The notes beneath the pieces were generated by a model. That model worked only from the letters and a program-made list of their open reading frames with translations. It ran no database searches and was not told where the DNA came from. DNA of 64,000 nt from Candidatus Stoquefichus massiliensis AP9. Its GTDB lineage: Bacteria; Bacillota_I; Bacilli_A; Erysipelotrichales; Coprobacillaceae. Positions 38,551 to 46,788 of the stretch are shown in pieces. Within the stretch, counting starts at the first letter, position 1; every line of letters begins with the position of its first letter. Location: the NCBI RefSeq assembly GCF_000455285.1, contig NZ_HG005286.1, forward strand, positions 138,191-202,190, read 5' to 3'. The translations under genes were made by a program, and so were the position numbers.

Positions 38551-40799
38551 TCATTATCATTAAAAACATAGAATCTATTTTTACCACTATTTTTACATAC
38601 ATAAAGAGCTTGATCACATTTATCAAATAAATAACTATGACTCTTTTCATTTTTAACAAAAGTAATACCAATAGAAGCAGAACATTCAAAATTTCTTTCA
38701 ATTTCTATACTATCGATTTGTTTTAAAATCTGCCTTGCTTTATTTTCAATCATAGCATATGATTCCTGATTATATAAGAAAATAACAAATTCATCTCCAC
38801 CAAAACGACCTATATATCCATTATCGTAACAATTTTCTTCAAGAATTTTAGCAACTTTTTGAATAATTTGATCACCATAACTATGTCCTAATGTATCATT
38901 AATCTTCTTAAAATTGTCTAAATCAACAATCATATATGCATTATAACAAATAGCTGAATTATTATTCTTTAAATAAGTATCTACTAATTGATTAAAAGTT
39001 TGACGATTATACAATCCAGTTAAACCATCTCTTTGTGCTTTAAATTCATTCTCTAATTGTTTTAACTTCTCTTCATTAATATTATTAGCATATGCTATCA
39101 TCAATAATTCATTATTACTACTTTGTCTTTCAAACTGTATTCTATATCTAATCCAAACATATTTATCCAATTTTTCATTATAAGAACGATAATCAATTCT
39201 ATTAATACCTTCATGATGATGATAAAGATTTTGAATTCTATCATAATTAAAGAAACGTTTCACTCTCTCCTTATCGCTTGAATATGCCTTAGATTCTAAT
39301 ATACTAATAAATTGATCATTATATTCTACATCAATCGCATTATGATAATAACCATCCATTTGGTAAATAACAACTTTTTTACTTTTTAAATTGACTGCAA
39401 ACATTGCTAAAGCATTAGAGTAAATAGCATTCTTAAACATATGATCTTGTAAAAGAATATTATATTCTTCCATTTCCTCTGTACTGTTCTTTAATGTTCC
39501 AATTAATTTATGATTTTCTTCTATATAGATAATAGAAACATGGAACCATGTTTTATCATCCTTGCTGATATATGGGAATTTTGCATCAAATACAATCTTA
39601 TTTTTATTATCAATAATTTCTCTAAACTTCTCTTTCAAAAGATTTTCATGTTCTTTAGAAACAAAATTATAATTATGCAGATTACTTAAAAAACTATTTA
39701 ACATAACCTTAGGATAATCATTCCATGCATCCAATGTAAGACTATCTTTATCTATACTATATTCAAAAATACGATCATTTGTTTGTTTCAATATAACATC
39801 AATTTTACGGTTACTTGCTTCTAATTTCTTATTAATATCTTTATTTATTTTATTGATTTTTCTAAAATATAAAACAATTAAAATAGTCAAAACAATAAAT
39901 ACAATAATTATTTTTATAATTAACATAAATGCAATATGATTGGTTTGTTCATTCTTTTGAATAACAATATCACGTGAAATAACAGTAAAGACATACCAAT
40001 TATTAATCTTAACAGGCGTATAATAAACTATTCTTGATTGATTACTTTTATAATCATATGTCACATAACCTGACTTATTTTTCTTAATATTATCATTTAT
40101 TTCTTCGTAACTTCCATCAATATAATTAACATGACTTTTTAGAAACTCAAGATAGTTATCACCATCATATATTGTATTATGATTTTTAATTTTAGAAATT
40201 ATATGACCATCTGAGGCAGTTGCAAAAACATATGCTTCATTATTAAATACATCATTATATATAAGATCACGATTTTCATCATTAATTTCAACAATACCTA
40301 TAATTCCACCATGAATAGAACCATCTTTATAGATTGGATTATAGACAACAATGACTAATTTATGATTATAAGGAGATTCAAATGGATCTGTTATCCCTGA
40401 TTGACCTTCTAACATTAAATCAACATAATTATTAACTGCTTTAAATTCAATCTTTTCTTTATAGTTATGAACAATTTTATTATTATCTACATACCATAAT
40501 CTTTGAAACATAATTTGATTTTTTTCAAGATTAGACAATATATCTGAAATATCTTTTTCACTATTATATTCCTCTTCTATTAAACGAGAAGTTATTTTAA
40601 GATATTGTGACATTGTTGTGAACTTTTGATTATAGTTATTAGCTGTTTCTTTTCCAACATCTTTTAGGTGATCTAAAGTTGTATTTGTATTGAATTGATT
40701 CGTTAAATGGATAAAGTCATAAAATGAAAAAATTGTAAAAACAATTAAAATTACGATAACTATAATTCTTAATAATTTTTTCTTATTTCTCATAATCAT
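38535..40799 (-). CDS. Cache-domain diguanylate cyclase (GGDEF)
   Basis: 754 aa from the ATG at 40799 (GGAG 7 bases upstream; ATG at 40793 is an equal alternative). An open frame running to 40853 enters the riboswitch and is rejected. Membrane helix (~10-32), extracellular double-Cache-like sensor (~45-290), second membrane helix (~295-320), a linker/PAS-like region, and a C-terminal GGDEF domain (~580-745) with DGLTGLYNRQTF, DLDNFKKINDTLGHSYGDQI and the active-site RFGGDEFVIFL. The Arg-x-x-Asp inhibitory site that normally sits just before GGDEF is absent (CYDNGYIGRF). Makes cyclic di-GMP from GTP in response to an external ligand. Confidence 0.92.
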   Translation of the reverse strand: MIMRNKKKLLRIIVIVILIVFTIFSFYDFIHLTNQFNTNTTLDHLKDVGKETANNYNQKFTTMSQYLKITSRLIEEEYNSEKDISDILSNLEKNQIMFQRLWYVDNNKIVHNYKEKIEFKAVNNYVDLMLEGQSGITDPFESPYNHKLVIVVYNPIYKDGSIHGGIIGIVEINDENRDLIYNDVFNNEAYVFATASDGHIISKIKNHNTIYDGDNYLEFLKSHVNYIDGSYEEINDNIKKNKSGYVTYDYKSNQSRIVYYTPVKINNWYVFTVISRDIVIQKNEQTNHIAFMLIIKIIIVFIVLTILIVLYFRKINKINKDINKKLEASNRKIDVILKQTNDRIFEYSIDKDSLTLDAWNDYPKVMLNSFLSNLHNYNFVSKEHENLLKEKFREIIDNKNKIVFDAKFPYISKDDKTWFHVSIIYIEENHKLIGTLKNSTEEMEEYNILLQDHMFKNAIYSNALAMFAVNLKSKKVVIYQMDGYYHNAIDVEYNDQFISILESKAYSSDKERVKRFFNYDRIQNLYHHHEGINRIDYRSYNEKLDKYVWIRYRIQFERQSSNNELLMIAYANNINEEKLKQLENEFKAQRDGLTGLYNRQTFNQLVDTYLKNNNSAICYNAYMIVDLDNFKKINDTLGHSYGDQIIQKVAKILEENCYDNGYIGRFGGDEFVIFLYNQESYAMIENKARQILKQIDSIEIERNFECSASIGITFVKNEKSHSYLFDKCDQALYVCKNSGKNRFYVFNDNEDTDL

Positions 40800-40811
40800 T
40801 TCCTTTCTCCA

Positions 40812-40924
40812 AAATAAAAAATAGGTGCAAAGCAACCTATCACAAAATTGCAACTGGCTGCCAATAAAAAGGCCCTTTAGCTTTGCGTCACTTCCTTTCG
40901 GAAAGTTTTGCCAAAAATATATAC
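40812..40924 (-). promoter_or_regulatory. cyclic di-GMP-I (GEMM-I) riboswitch with terminator
   Basis: On the minus strand the leader contains GGCAAAAC, a P2 stem closed by a GAAA tetraloop (CTTTCCGAAAGGAAG), the invariant GACGCAAAGC, then GGGCC and the P3 partner GGCAGCCAG with the closing AGTTGC; these match the GEMM-I aptamer (about 40915-40850). It is followed by a hairpin with ATAGGT/ACCTAT arms (40840-40821) and a T-rich tail (40820-40812), i.e. an intrinsic terminator, and then the ribosome site of the diguanylate cyclase gene. Binding of c-di-GMP is expected to control read-through into the gene that makes c-di-GMP; whether it turns it on or off is not evident. Confidence 0.93.
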
Positions 40925-40930
40925 CTCACT

Positions 40931-40958
40931 ATTATATCATATCAGATTTGTTATTCAA
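40931..40958 (-). promoter_or_regulatory. promoter of the riboswitch-cyclase transcript
   Basis: TTGAAT (40958-40953), 16-base spacer, TATAAT (40936-40931) on the minus strand. Confidence 0.75.
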
Positions 40959-40981
40959 GATGACAAATTTGACAAAAAGAA

Positions 40982-41008
40982 AAAAAGTATGACAAAATCA
41001 TACTTTTT
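40982..41008 (-). terminator. terminator of dnaN
   Basis: 11-bp stem AAAAAGTATGA/TCATACTTTTT with a 5-base loop; separates dnaN from the c-di-GMP transcript. Confidence 0.85.
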
Positions 41009-42110
41009 AATACGTTCTTACTGGTAGAACTAATTGAATAATATCTTCTTTTTCAAAGTCCTTAATAATAAATGGTTTCATTTCTCCAGTAAATAAAACT
41101 CTTACCTTATCTCCATTAATACTCTTAATTGCATCATTTAAATATTTAGCACTAAAAGAAATACTTAAAGGGCTTCCTTTATAAAAAGCTTTAGAAAGAT
41201 TTTCTTCTACAGAGCCTATTTCTTGTGAATAAGATGATAACATAACTTGATCTTCATCCATTGATAACTTAATTATATTCGTTTGTTCATTAGATAATAA
41301 TGAAGCTCTATCTATAGAATTTAATAGACTAACACTATCAATAGTCATCGAATAATCAAATTCATTAGGAATCAAACGACTTGTATCAGGATATGAACCA
41401 TCAATTAATCTTGTTTGAATTAATACTGAATCAAAAATAAATAATACTTTACGATCTGATACATACATATCTATGAGTTCATCTTTTTCAATAATACGAC
41501 TAATTTCAATTAAACTCTTTTTAGGAATAATAATATTAAACGAAACATCTGACTCTATATTTAAAATACGTTTTGCTAAACGATAACTATCAGTTGCTAT
41601 GCATTCTAAAACATGATTTTTAGCTTTAAAATTAACTCCTGTCAATACTGGTCTCGTTTCTTTTTCACTTGTTGCAAAAGATGTTTGTTCAATAGCAGCT
41701 TTAATATCAGTAGATTTCATTTGTAAATTAACACCAGATTTATTTAAATCTATTCTAGGATAATCTATGTATGATGTTCCATTTAAATCAAATCGAGAAC
41801 TTGCCCCCTCAATTCTTGTAAGTGTTCCATCTACTATATAAATATGAACTTCATCAGAATCAATCTTTTTAATAATTTCTAAAATATATCTTGAAGACAA
41901 AACAACAGATCCTTTTTCAATAATTTCAATATTCTCACGAATTGTTGTTTGAATTGTTATATCACTATCACTACCAGTTAATATTAATTCATCATCTTTG
42001 AGATCAAATTTTATTCCTGTTAATACCGGTAAAGGACTTTTCATAGAAACAGCTCTAGAAACTTTTGCTAAAGCATTAAGTAATTCTATTCTTTTTATTT
42101 TAAAATTCAT
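41007..42110 (-). CDS. dnaN: DNA polymerase III beta sliding clamp
   Basis: 367 aa. Three-domain clamp that tethers polymerase III to DNA. Features: MNFKIKRIELLNALAKVSRAV start, LTGSDSDITIQT, RPVLTGVNFK, ATDSYRLAKR (second-domain signature), and the C-terminal LPVRTY pocket residues. AAAGGAG lies 7 bases before the ATG. Directly downstream of dnaA on the same strand, separated by a 147-base spacer that itself carries DnaA boxes. Confidence 0.96.
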   Translation of the reverse strand: MNFKIKRIELLNALAKVSRAVSMKSPLPVLTGIKFDLKDDELILTGSDSDITIQTTIRENIEIIEKGSVVLSSRYILEIIKKIDSDEVHIYIVDGTLTRIEGASSRFDLNGTSYIDYPRIDLNKSGVNLQMKSTDIKAAIEQTSFATSEKETRPVLTGVNFKAKNHVLECIATDSYRLAKRILNIESDVSFNIIIPKKSLIEISRIIEKDELIDMYVSDRKVLFIFDSVLIQTRLIDGSYPDTSRLIPNEFDYSMTIDSVSLLNSIDRASLLSNEQTNIIKLSMDEDQVMLSSYSQEIGSVEENLSKAFYKGSPLSISFSAKYLNDAIKSINGDKVRVLFTGEMKPFIIKDFEKEDIIQLVLPVRTY

Positions 42111-42126
42111 CTTTTTTCTCCTTTAT

Positions 42127-42255
42127 ATTTATTATTATTTAAATAATATCATAATAATAATACTGTGCACAATATGCATATCTTAAAAAAACATTCTTTT
42201 TATCGTTGTTTTTCTAAAAATACATGGTGAATAATTTGTGGATAAATGTGCATAA
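42127..42255. other. dnaA-dnaN spacer: phased DnaA boxes and candidate unwinding region
   Basis: Directly after the dnaA stop lie three box-like 9-mers exactly 10 bp apart: GGTGAATAA (42227-42235, one mismatch), TGTGGATAA (42237-42245, canonical) and TGTGCATAA (42247-42255, exact TTATNCACA). About 65 bases further toward dnaN is a stretch of A/T trinucleotides (42127-42162, repeated ATT/TAA) next to a TGTGCAC sequence. In Bacillus the equivalent spacer contains the DnaA boxes, DnaA-trios and the site of initial melting. The sequence matches are seen; the assignment as the unwinding element is inference. Confidence 0.7.
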
Positions 42256-42257
42256 CA

Positions 42258-43601
42258 CTATGTGAGTTTCTTTTTAATATCCTCAACTGCCTTACGATAA
42301 CCCATATCTTTTTGGATTTTATTTTCTACTTTTTTACAGGCTTTCATGACAGTAGAATGATCTCTACCACCAAATTCATGTCCTATTTGTATGAAGGAAA
42401 TATCTTTGATTAAAGTTCTAACTAAATACATGGCAATATGTCTTGCAATAATTGTATTGGAAGTACGAGATTTAGAATTAATTTGAGTGACTGTTAAATG
42501 ATAATAATCAGCAACACATTTTTTTATATTTGCTACAGTTAATTCTTTCTTTTGAACTGGTTGTGTATATGTATCACTAAATGCTTCTAAAGCAAATTCT
42601 AAATCTATTTCATTATATTTTTTACCACAAATTAATTTATAGAATAGTAATCTCTTTAGACTTCCTTCTAGTTCTCTAACATCAGTATTGAAATGAGATG
42701 CAATAAAGTCTAAGACTTCTTCAGTAATTGGATAATCAACATTCTCTATTTCTATCTTTTTTCTTAAGATAGCTTTTGATGTTTCAAATTCAGGAGTATC
42801 AATACTTACAGTTAAACCAGAAGAAAAACGGCTAACTAAGCGACTTTCCATTCCTTTTAGTTCACGTGGCGGTTTATCTGAAGTAATAACAATTTGTTTT
42901 TTATTACTTATTAAACTGTTAAATATGTTAAAAAAGATTTCACTAGATGATTCTTTTGTTGCCATAAATTGAATATCATCTATAAGTAAAATATCAATAT
43001 GTCTAAACTTATAATTAAATTCTTCAATTGTATGATTTGCTAATGATTGAATATATTCATTAACAAAGTTCTCACTTGTTGTAAATAATACTTTTGTTGT
43101 AGGATTTTTGCTTTTAGCATAATTCCCAATGGCATTTAATAAATGAGTCTTTCCCAGTCCAGAATTACTGTGAATAAATAAAGGACTATAAGATATACCT
43201 GGTTTCATAGCTACAGCTAAACATGCGCCTTTAGCTAATCTATTACTATTTCCTACGACAAAATTTTCAAATGTTAAATCGGGATTAAGATTATCTTCAA
43301 AGTTTAATAATACCTTCTTCTTAGATGTTAATTTATTATAATCTTCTTCTGTTATAAGTGTTAAATGATAACGACCATTGGTTAAAGTATTATAAATTTC
43401 TTCTAAATTCACAAGATATGTTGAAACAAAATCTAAGCTCCATTGTGTATCAATTGTGATTGTAACATCATTATCAACAATATCTCTTACTTGTAATGTT
43501 GTGAAGAAAGAATCAAAACTAATCTTATCAATATTGAATTCATCAAGTTTACTTTGAAAGATATTAAGAGTCTTTTGCCAATCTATGTCAAGATTATTCA
43601 C
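42258..43601 (-). CDS. dnaA: chromosomal replication initiator DnaA
   Basis: 447 aa from the GTG at 43601 (NNLDIDWQKTL...), which has AGAAGG just upstream; the in-frame ATG at 43619 lies upstream of that site and lacks its own. AAA+ ATPase that binds DnaA boxes and melts oriC. Domain I 1-80; domain III with Walker A HSNSGLGKTHLLNAIG near 147 and Walker B ILLIDDIQFM near 212; domain IV with the DNA-binding signature FGGRDHSTVMKACKKVE near the C-terminus. Box-like 9-mers overlap its promoter, so autoregulation is likely. Confidence 0.95.
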   Translation of the reverse strand: MNNLDIDWQKTLNIFQSKLDEFNIDKISFDSFFTTLQVRDIVDNDVTITIDTQWSLDFVSTYLVNLEEIYNTLTNGRYHLTLITEEDYNKLTSKKKVLLNFEDNLNPDLTFENFVVGNSNRLAKGACLAVAMKPGISYSPLFIHSNSGLGKTHLLNAIGNYAKSKNPTTKVLFTTSENFVNEYIQSLANHTIEEFNYKFRHIDILLIDDIQFMATKESSSEIFFNIFNSLISNKKQIVITSDKPPRELKGMESRLVSRFSSGLTVSIDTPEFETSKAILRKKIEIENVDYPITEEVLDFIASHFNTDVRELEGSLKRLLFYKLICGKKYNEIDLEFALEAFSDTYTQPVQKKELTVANIKKCVADYYHLTVTQINSKSRTSNTIIARHIAMYLVRTLIKDISFIQIGHEFGGRDHSTVMKACKKVENKIQKDMGYRKAVEDIKKKLT

Positions 43602-44031
43602 ATATTCACCTTCTTTCATTAAACATTATAGATGAAATTGTGCATAAAATGAAGAACAAAAAATAAATGCACAACTTATTCACATAGTTATGCACATCAA
43701 AAAGTGTTGATTATACGATATTTTTTTGGTTATACACAAATTTATGTATTGTGCATTTGTGCATAAATAATTATGCACTGTGAGTAATTGTGCATTTATT
43801 TTAAGACACAAGTCTATTCATAAGTTATTCTCTTTCTTGTTCACAATGAAAATATAGATGATATATAGTTCTTTAGATAGTTATCCACAATTGTGCATAA
43901 ACATTTTCACAATGTGTATGATAAGTGAATATAGATTTAAGCTCACTAAATATATATGCATAAATTTAAATTTTATTCCTATCAATGTGCATAAAAACAC
44001 TTGTTGAATCTAAGAATTTTCATTATTTTCA
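43602..44031. other. oriC region upstream of dnaA
   Basis: About 500 gene-free bases between the divergent dnaA and rpmH. Exact matches to TTATNCACA: TGTGCATAA/TTATGCACA at 43639-43647, 43688-43696, 43758-43766, 43892-43900 and 43986-43994; TTATACACA at 43730-43738 and (reverse) 44078-44086; one canonical TTATCCACA at 43881-43889. One-mismatch forms occur at 43676-43684 and 43771-43779, and further TGTGCAT cores at 43750 and 43789. A minus-strand TATAAT (43715-43710) with TTGTGT 18 bases upstream is the likely dnaA promoter and is framed by boxes. Strand switch of genes at this point supports an origin. Confidence 0.88.
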
Positions 44032-44060
44032 TTGACTTATAAGGGTAAAACTCATATAAT
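44032..44060 (+). promoter_or_regulatory. promoter of rpmH-rnpA
   Basis: TTGACT (44032-44037), 17-base spacer, TATAAT (44055-44060). A TTATACACA-type DnaA box (reverse strand, 44078-44086) lies just downstream in the leader. Confidence 0.85.
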
Positions 44061-44115
44061 AATGGGGCATATGTTACTGTGTATAAAAAATTTATAGATT
44101 TTGGAGGTGTAATTA

Positions 44116-44250
44116 ATGAAAAGAACATATCAACCAAATAAGAGAAAAAGATCAAAAACTCATGGTTTTAGAGCTAGAATGGCAACAGTAGGCGGAAAGA
44201 AAGTACTTGCTCGTCGCCGTCAAAGAGGAAGAAAAGTATTATCTGCCTAA
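44116..44250 (+). CDS. rpmH: 50S ribosomal protein L34
   Basis: 44 aa, too short for many ORF screens. Starts [20 protein letters not shown] and ends [12 protein letters not shown], the full L34 pattern. GGAGGTG lies 7 bases before the ATG. Component of the large ribosomal subunit. First gene of the rpmH-rnpA-yidC-jag series; a short hairpin with a run of eight T (about 44259-44280) follows and may attenuate read-through into rnpA. Confidence 0.97.
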   Translation: MKRTYQPNKRKRSKTHGFRARMATVGGKKVLARRRQRGRKVLSA

Positions 44251-44290
44251 CGAAAATTCCACTTTAATGTGGTTTTTTTTCTAAAAAAAT

Positions 44291-44626
44291 ATGAAAAAAG
44301 AATATCGAATTAAGAGAAATGAAGACTTTCAGACAATTATTCATAAGAAAAATTCAGTCGCAAATAGTAAATTTGTCATATATTATCTTAAAAATAATTG
44401 TCATATGAGAGTAGGAATCTCTGTTAGTAAAAAGTTAGGTAATGCTGTTGTTCGTAATAAAACAAAAAGACAAGTGAGAATGATGATACAGGAAGTTTTT
44501 GAAAAAGATCAAAAAAAGGATTTTATTGTCATAGTGAGACAAAAATTTTTAAAGAGTTCATATCAGGACAATATTAAAGATTTAAAATTTCTCTATAACA
44601 AAATAAATAAAAGGATGGAAAAATAA
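44291..44626 (+). CDS. rnpA: ribonuclease P protein component
   Basis: 111 aa. Assists the RNase P RNA in maturing tRNA 5' ends. Family signature VGISVSKKLGNAVVRNKTKRQVRMMI near residue 45 is complete. No Shine-Dalgarno-like sequence is visible in the A-rich bases before the ATG; translation may depend on rpmH coupling or a weak site. The stop is one base from the yidC start region. Confidence 0.94.
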   Translation: MKKEYRIKRNEDFQTIIHKKNSVANSKFVIYYLKNNCHMRVGISVSKKLGNAVVRNKTKRQVRMMIQEVFEKDQKKDFIVIVRQKFLKSSYQDNIKDLKFLYNKINKRMEK

Positions 44627-44628
44627 AA

Positions 44629-45489
44629 ATGTATTTAGATCAACGTACAAAGAAATTTTTAAAGGTATTTGCACTATTGGCCTTTGTATTTGTATTAACG
44701 GGATGTGGTCAGAATTTAGATTCAAAAGGTCAACTATTACCAGATCGTGCTATTAATGCGGCAACGCCATGGAGTTTAGAAGCAGGATTCTTTGATTTTA
44801 TTTTAACAATACCAATTGCTAAGGGAATTTTATTTATTAGTGATACATTTGGTAATGTTGCTTGGGGAGTAGTTGGTATGACAATATTCATTAACTTACT
44901 AATCTTGCCAATTATGATTAAATCAACTGTTTCTACACAAAAGATGCAGATGTTACAACCAGAAATGGAAAGAATTCAAAGAAAGTATGCAGGACGTAAA
45001 GATCAAGCTTCACAAATGAGACAGTCAGCTGAGATTCAAGCTTTATACAAAAAACATGATGTCAGCATGATGAGTTCATTTACAACTTTCTTAACATTGC
45101 CAATTATGTTGGCTATGTGGCAAGGGGTACAAAGAATTGAAATTTTATATACTTCTCGTTTATTTGGATTAGAATTAGGGTTAACACCGATGTCTCAAAT
45201 TACAAGTGGGCATTGGCAATATATATTCATTGTAGCTATTGTAGGTATTACACAATACTTAGCAATTGAAATCAATAATATTATGTTAAAAAGAAATCCA
45301 CGTTATAAAGTATCTAAACAACAACAATCAATGAAAACAATGAATATTGTTATGACAGCAATGATTGTTTGGTTTGCATTATCAATGCCAACTGCAATGT
45401 CATTATATTGGATTACAACAAGTTTAGTCACAATTATTAGAACAATTTATATTCAAATTTATCACATTGAAAAGAAAAGAGAAAAATAA
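44629..45489 (+). CDS. yidC: membrane protein insertase YidC/OxaA
   Basis: 286 aa. Lipoprotein-type signal peptide with lipobox VLTGC near residue 25, then five membrane segments of the 60 kDa insertase family (WGVVGMTIFINLLILPIM; LTLPIMLAMWQGVQR; IFIVAIVGITQYLAIE; IVMTAMIVWFALSMPTAMSLYW). Inserts and folds membrane proteins, with or after Sec. Ends with a basic tail that contacts ribosomes. Located between rnpA and jag as usual. Confidence 0.94.
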   Translation: MYLDQRTKKFLKVFALLAFVFVLTGCGQNLDSKGQLLPDRAINAATPWSLEAGFFDFILTIPIAKGILFISDTFGNVAWGVVGMTIFINLLILPIMIKSTVSTQKMQMLQPEMERIQRKYAGRKDQASQMRQSAEIQALYKKHDVSMMSSFTTFLTLPIMLAMWQGVQRIEILYTSRLFGLELGLTPMSQITSGHWQYIFIVAIVGITQYLAIEINNIMLKRNPRYKVSKQQQSMKTMNIVMTAMIVWFALSMPTAMSLYWITTSLVTIIRTIYIQIYHIEKKREK

Positions 45490-45503
45490 GGACGGACATA
45501 ACA

Positions 45504-46103
45504 ATGAAAACATATGAAGGAAAAAATGTTGATGAAGTTATCCAACATGCATGTCTAGATTTAGGTATAACTCCAGATCAATTAAATTATGAAATTATTG
45601 AAGAGAAAAAAGGATTGTTTTCTAAAAAAGTTGTTATTGAATGTTATACAGAAGATATGGTCCAAGAATATTTGGAAGATTTTATTAGAAAGATTCTTAT
45701 AGACATGGAGTTTACTGTTGAGACAGTATCATATATCCAAAATGGACGTATTTATTGCAATATTAATACTGATAATAATTCTATTTTAATTGGCAAGAAT
45801 GGTGTTATTTTAAGAGCATTAAATTTTATAGCAAAGAATGCTATTCAAAATCAATTTAAGAAAAGAATTGAAATTAGTGTTGATATCAATGGATATAAGG
45901 AAAATAGATATAAGAAAGTAGCTTCTATGGCGAAACGTCTTGGTAAACAGGTTTTAAGGTCAAAAGTTGATGTTAAACTTGATCCATTACCAGCTGATGA
46001 AAGAAAAGTAATTCATCAAGTAATTTCTGAAATGGGTCATCTTAAAACTCAAAGTCAAGGTGAAGGAAAAAATAGATTTATTACAATTTCATATGTAGAC
46101 TAA
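45504..46103 (+). CDS. jag: Jag/KhpB RNA-binding protein
   Basis: 199 aa. Jag_N domain (MKTYEGKNVDEVIQHACLDLG ... EEKKGLFSKK), KH domain with ILIGKNGVILRALNFIA, and C-terminal R3H domain with LPADERKVIHQVI and GEGKNRFITISY. Binds RNA, partners KhpA in other Firmicutes and affects cell division and wall synthesis. The mnmE gene that normally follows is displaced by 6.5 kb. Confidence 0.93.
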   Translation: MKTYEGKNVDEVIQHACLDLGITPDQLNYEIIEEKKGLFSKKVVIECYTEDMVQEYLEDFIRKILIDMEFTVETVSYIQNGRIYCNINTDNNSILIGKNGVILRALNFIAKNAIQNQFKKRIEISVDINGYKENRYKKVASMAKRLGKQVLRSKVDVKLDPLPADERKVIHQVISEMGHLKTQSQGEGKNRFITISYVD

Positions 46104-46131
46104 AGGAATAACTCATTGAGCTATTCCTTTT
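46102..46131. terminator. terminator after jag
   Basis: Stem AAAGGAATA-CTCA with TGAG-TATTCCTTT (one mismatch) and T-run; serves jag and the convergent DUF2798 gene. Confidence 0.8.
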
Positions 46132-46603
46132 CTTTGCGTTGATGTAATTTTAATAAAACAAATCTTGCTATTGGTTGCGCAATCAGTAATTCTACAGCAA
46201 ACGATATCGCAAAATTTCTAGGCCATTTATAGAAAAACATATAAATAGGTTCCATAGAAATATGTCTTGTACCTATCCAAGTTCCAATCACTGTTAATAA
46301 AATAGACATTAAAAAGACAGTACATAAAATATTAATAATAATATGTGAATGAAAACTATCATTTTGCTCTACAATCCTATTTGTTAATGTTTCAGCAGGG
46401 ATATAAGTGATGAGTACAATAATGATAACACTAATCCAAATTATAGGTAATATACTAAGTACATCTTTATAAACATTTAAGTAAAAACCTGCTTCAAAAC
46501 AAGTAATCAGTGGAGCTATGATATTAACAGATATAAGAGATATCACCCCCATAAATAAAATAAATTCCTTTTTGTTTCTTGGTAATTTCATATAAAATTC
46601 CAT
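46121..46603 (-). CDS. DUF2798 family membrane protein
   Basis: 160 aa from the ATG at 46603 with AAGGAGG 7 bases upstream. Four membrane segments arranged as two similar halves, each ending in the DUF2798 pattern; the second, WPRNFAISFAVELLIAQPIARFVL, is clear. Function unknown. Stands alone and is preceded by its own promoter and a terminator-like leader (46624-46714), suggesting controlled expression. Confidence 0.8.
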   Translation of the reverse strand: MEFYMKLPRNKKEFILFMGVISLISVNIIAPLITCFEAGFYLNVYKDVLSILPIIWISVIIIVLITYIPAETLTNRIVEQNDSFHSHIIINILCTVFLMSILLTVIGTWIGTRHISMEPIYMFFYKWPRNFAISFAVELLIAQPIARFVLLKLHQRKEKE

Positions 46604-46623
46604 TGAATTTCCTCCTTCTTTTG

Positions 46624-46714
46624 TAAAAAAACAACCCAATATCAAATGATATTGAGCTGATTTCTTCTACGCTAATTTCTATATTATTATAAAAAAATTA
46701 AAAAATAATTTCAA
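46624..46714 (-). promoter_or_regulatory. promoter plus attenuator-like leader of the DUF2798 gene
   Basis: Promoter TTGAAA (46714-46709), 17-base spacer, TATAAT (46691-46686). Only ~25 bases after the expected start comes a hairpin with CAATATCA/TGATATTG arms plus two outer pairs (46656-46635) followed by seven T: an intrinsic terminator between promoter and gene. The short leader carries a 9-base direct repeat GAAATTAGC/GAAATCAGC with 15-base period (46679-46656). I recognise no known riboswitch class. Confidence 0.65.
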
Positions 46715-46788
46715 GTAAAAATGAAAGCATAATAATTGAAAAAGATGAAAAAAGGTATTATAGTCAACTAAGAAAGAAGGAATAAGAT

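Noticed and set aside
40800-40853. N-terminal extension of the diguanylate cyclase.
   Set aside because: The frame runs through the c-di-GMP aptamer and terminator; GGAG precedes the ATG at 40799.
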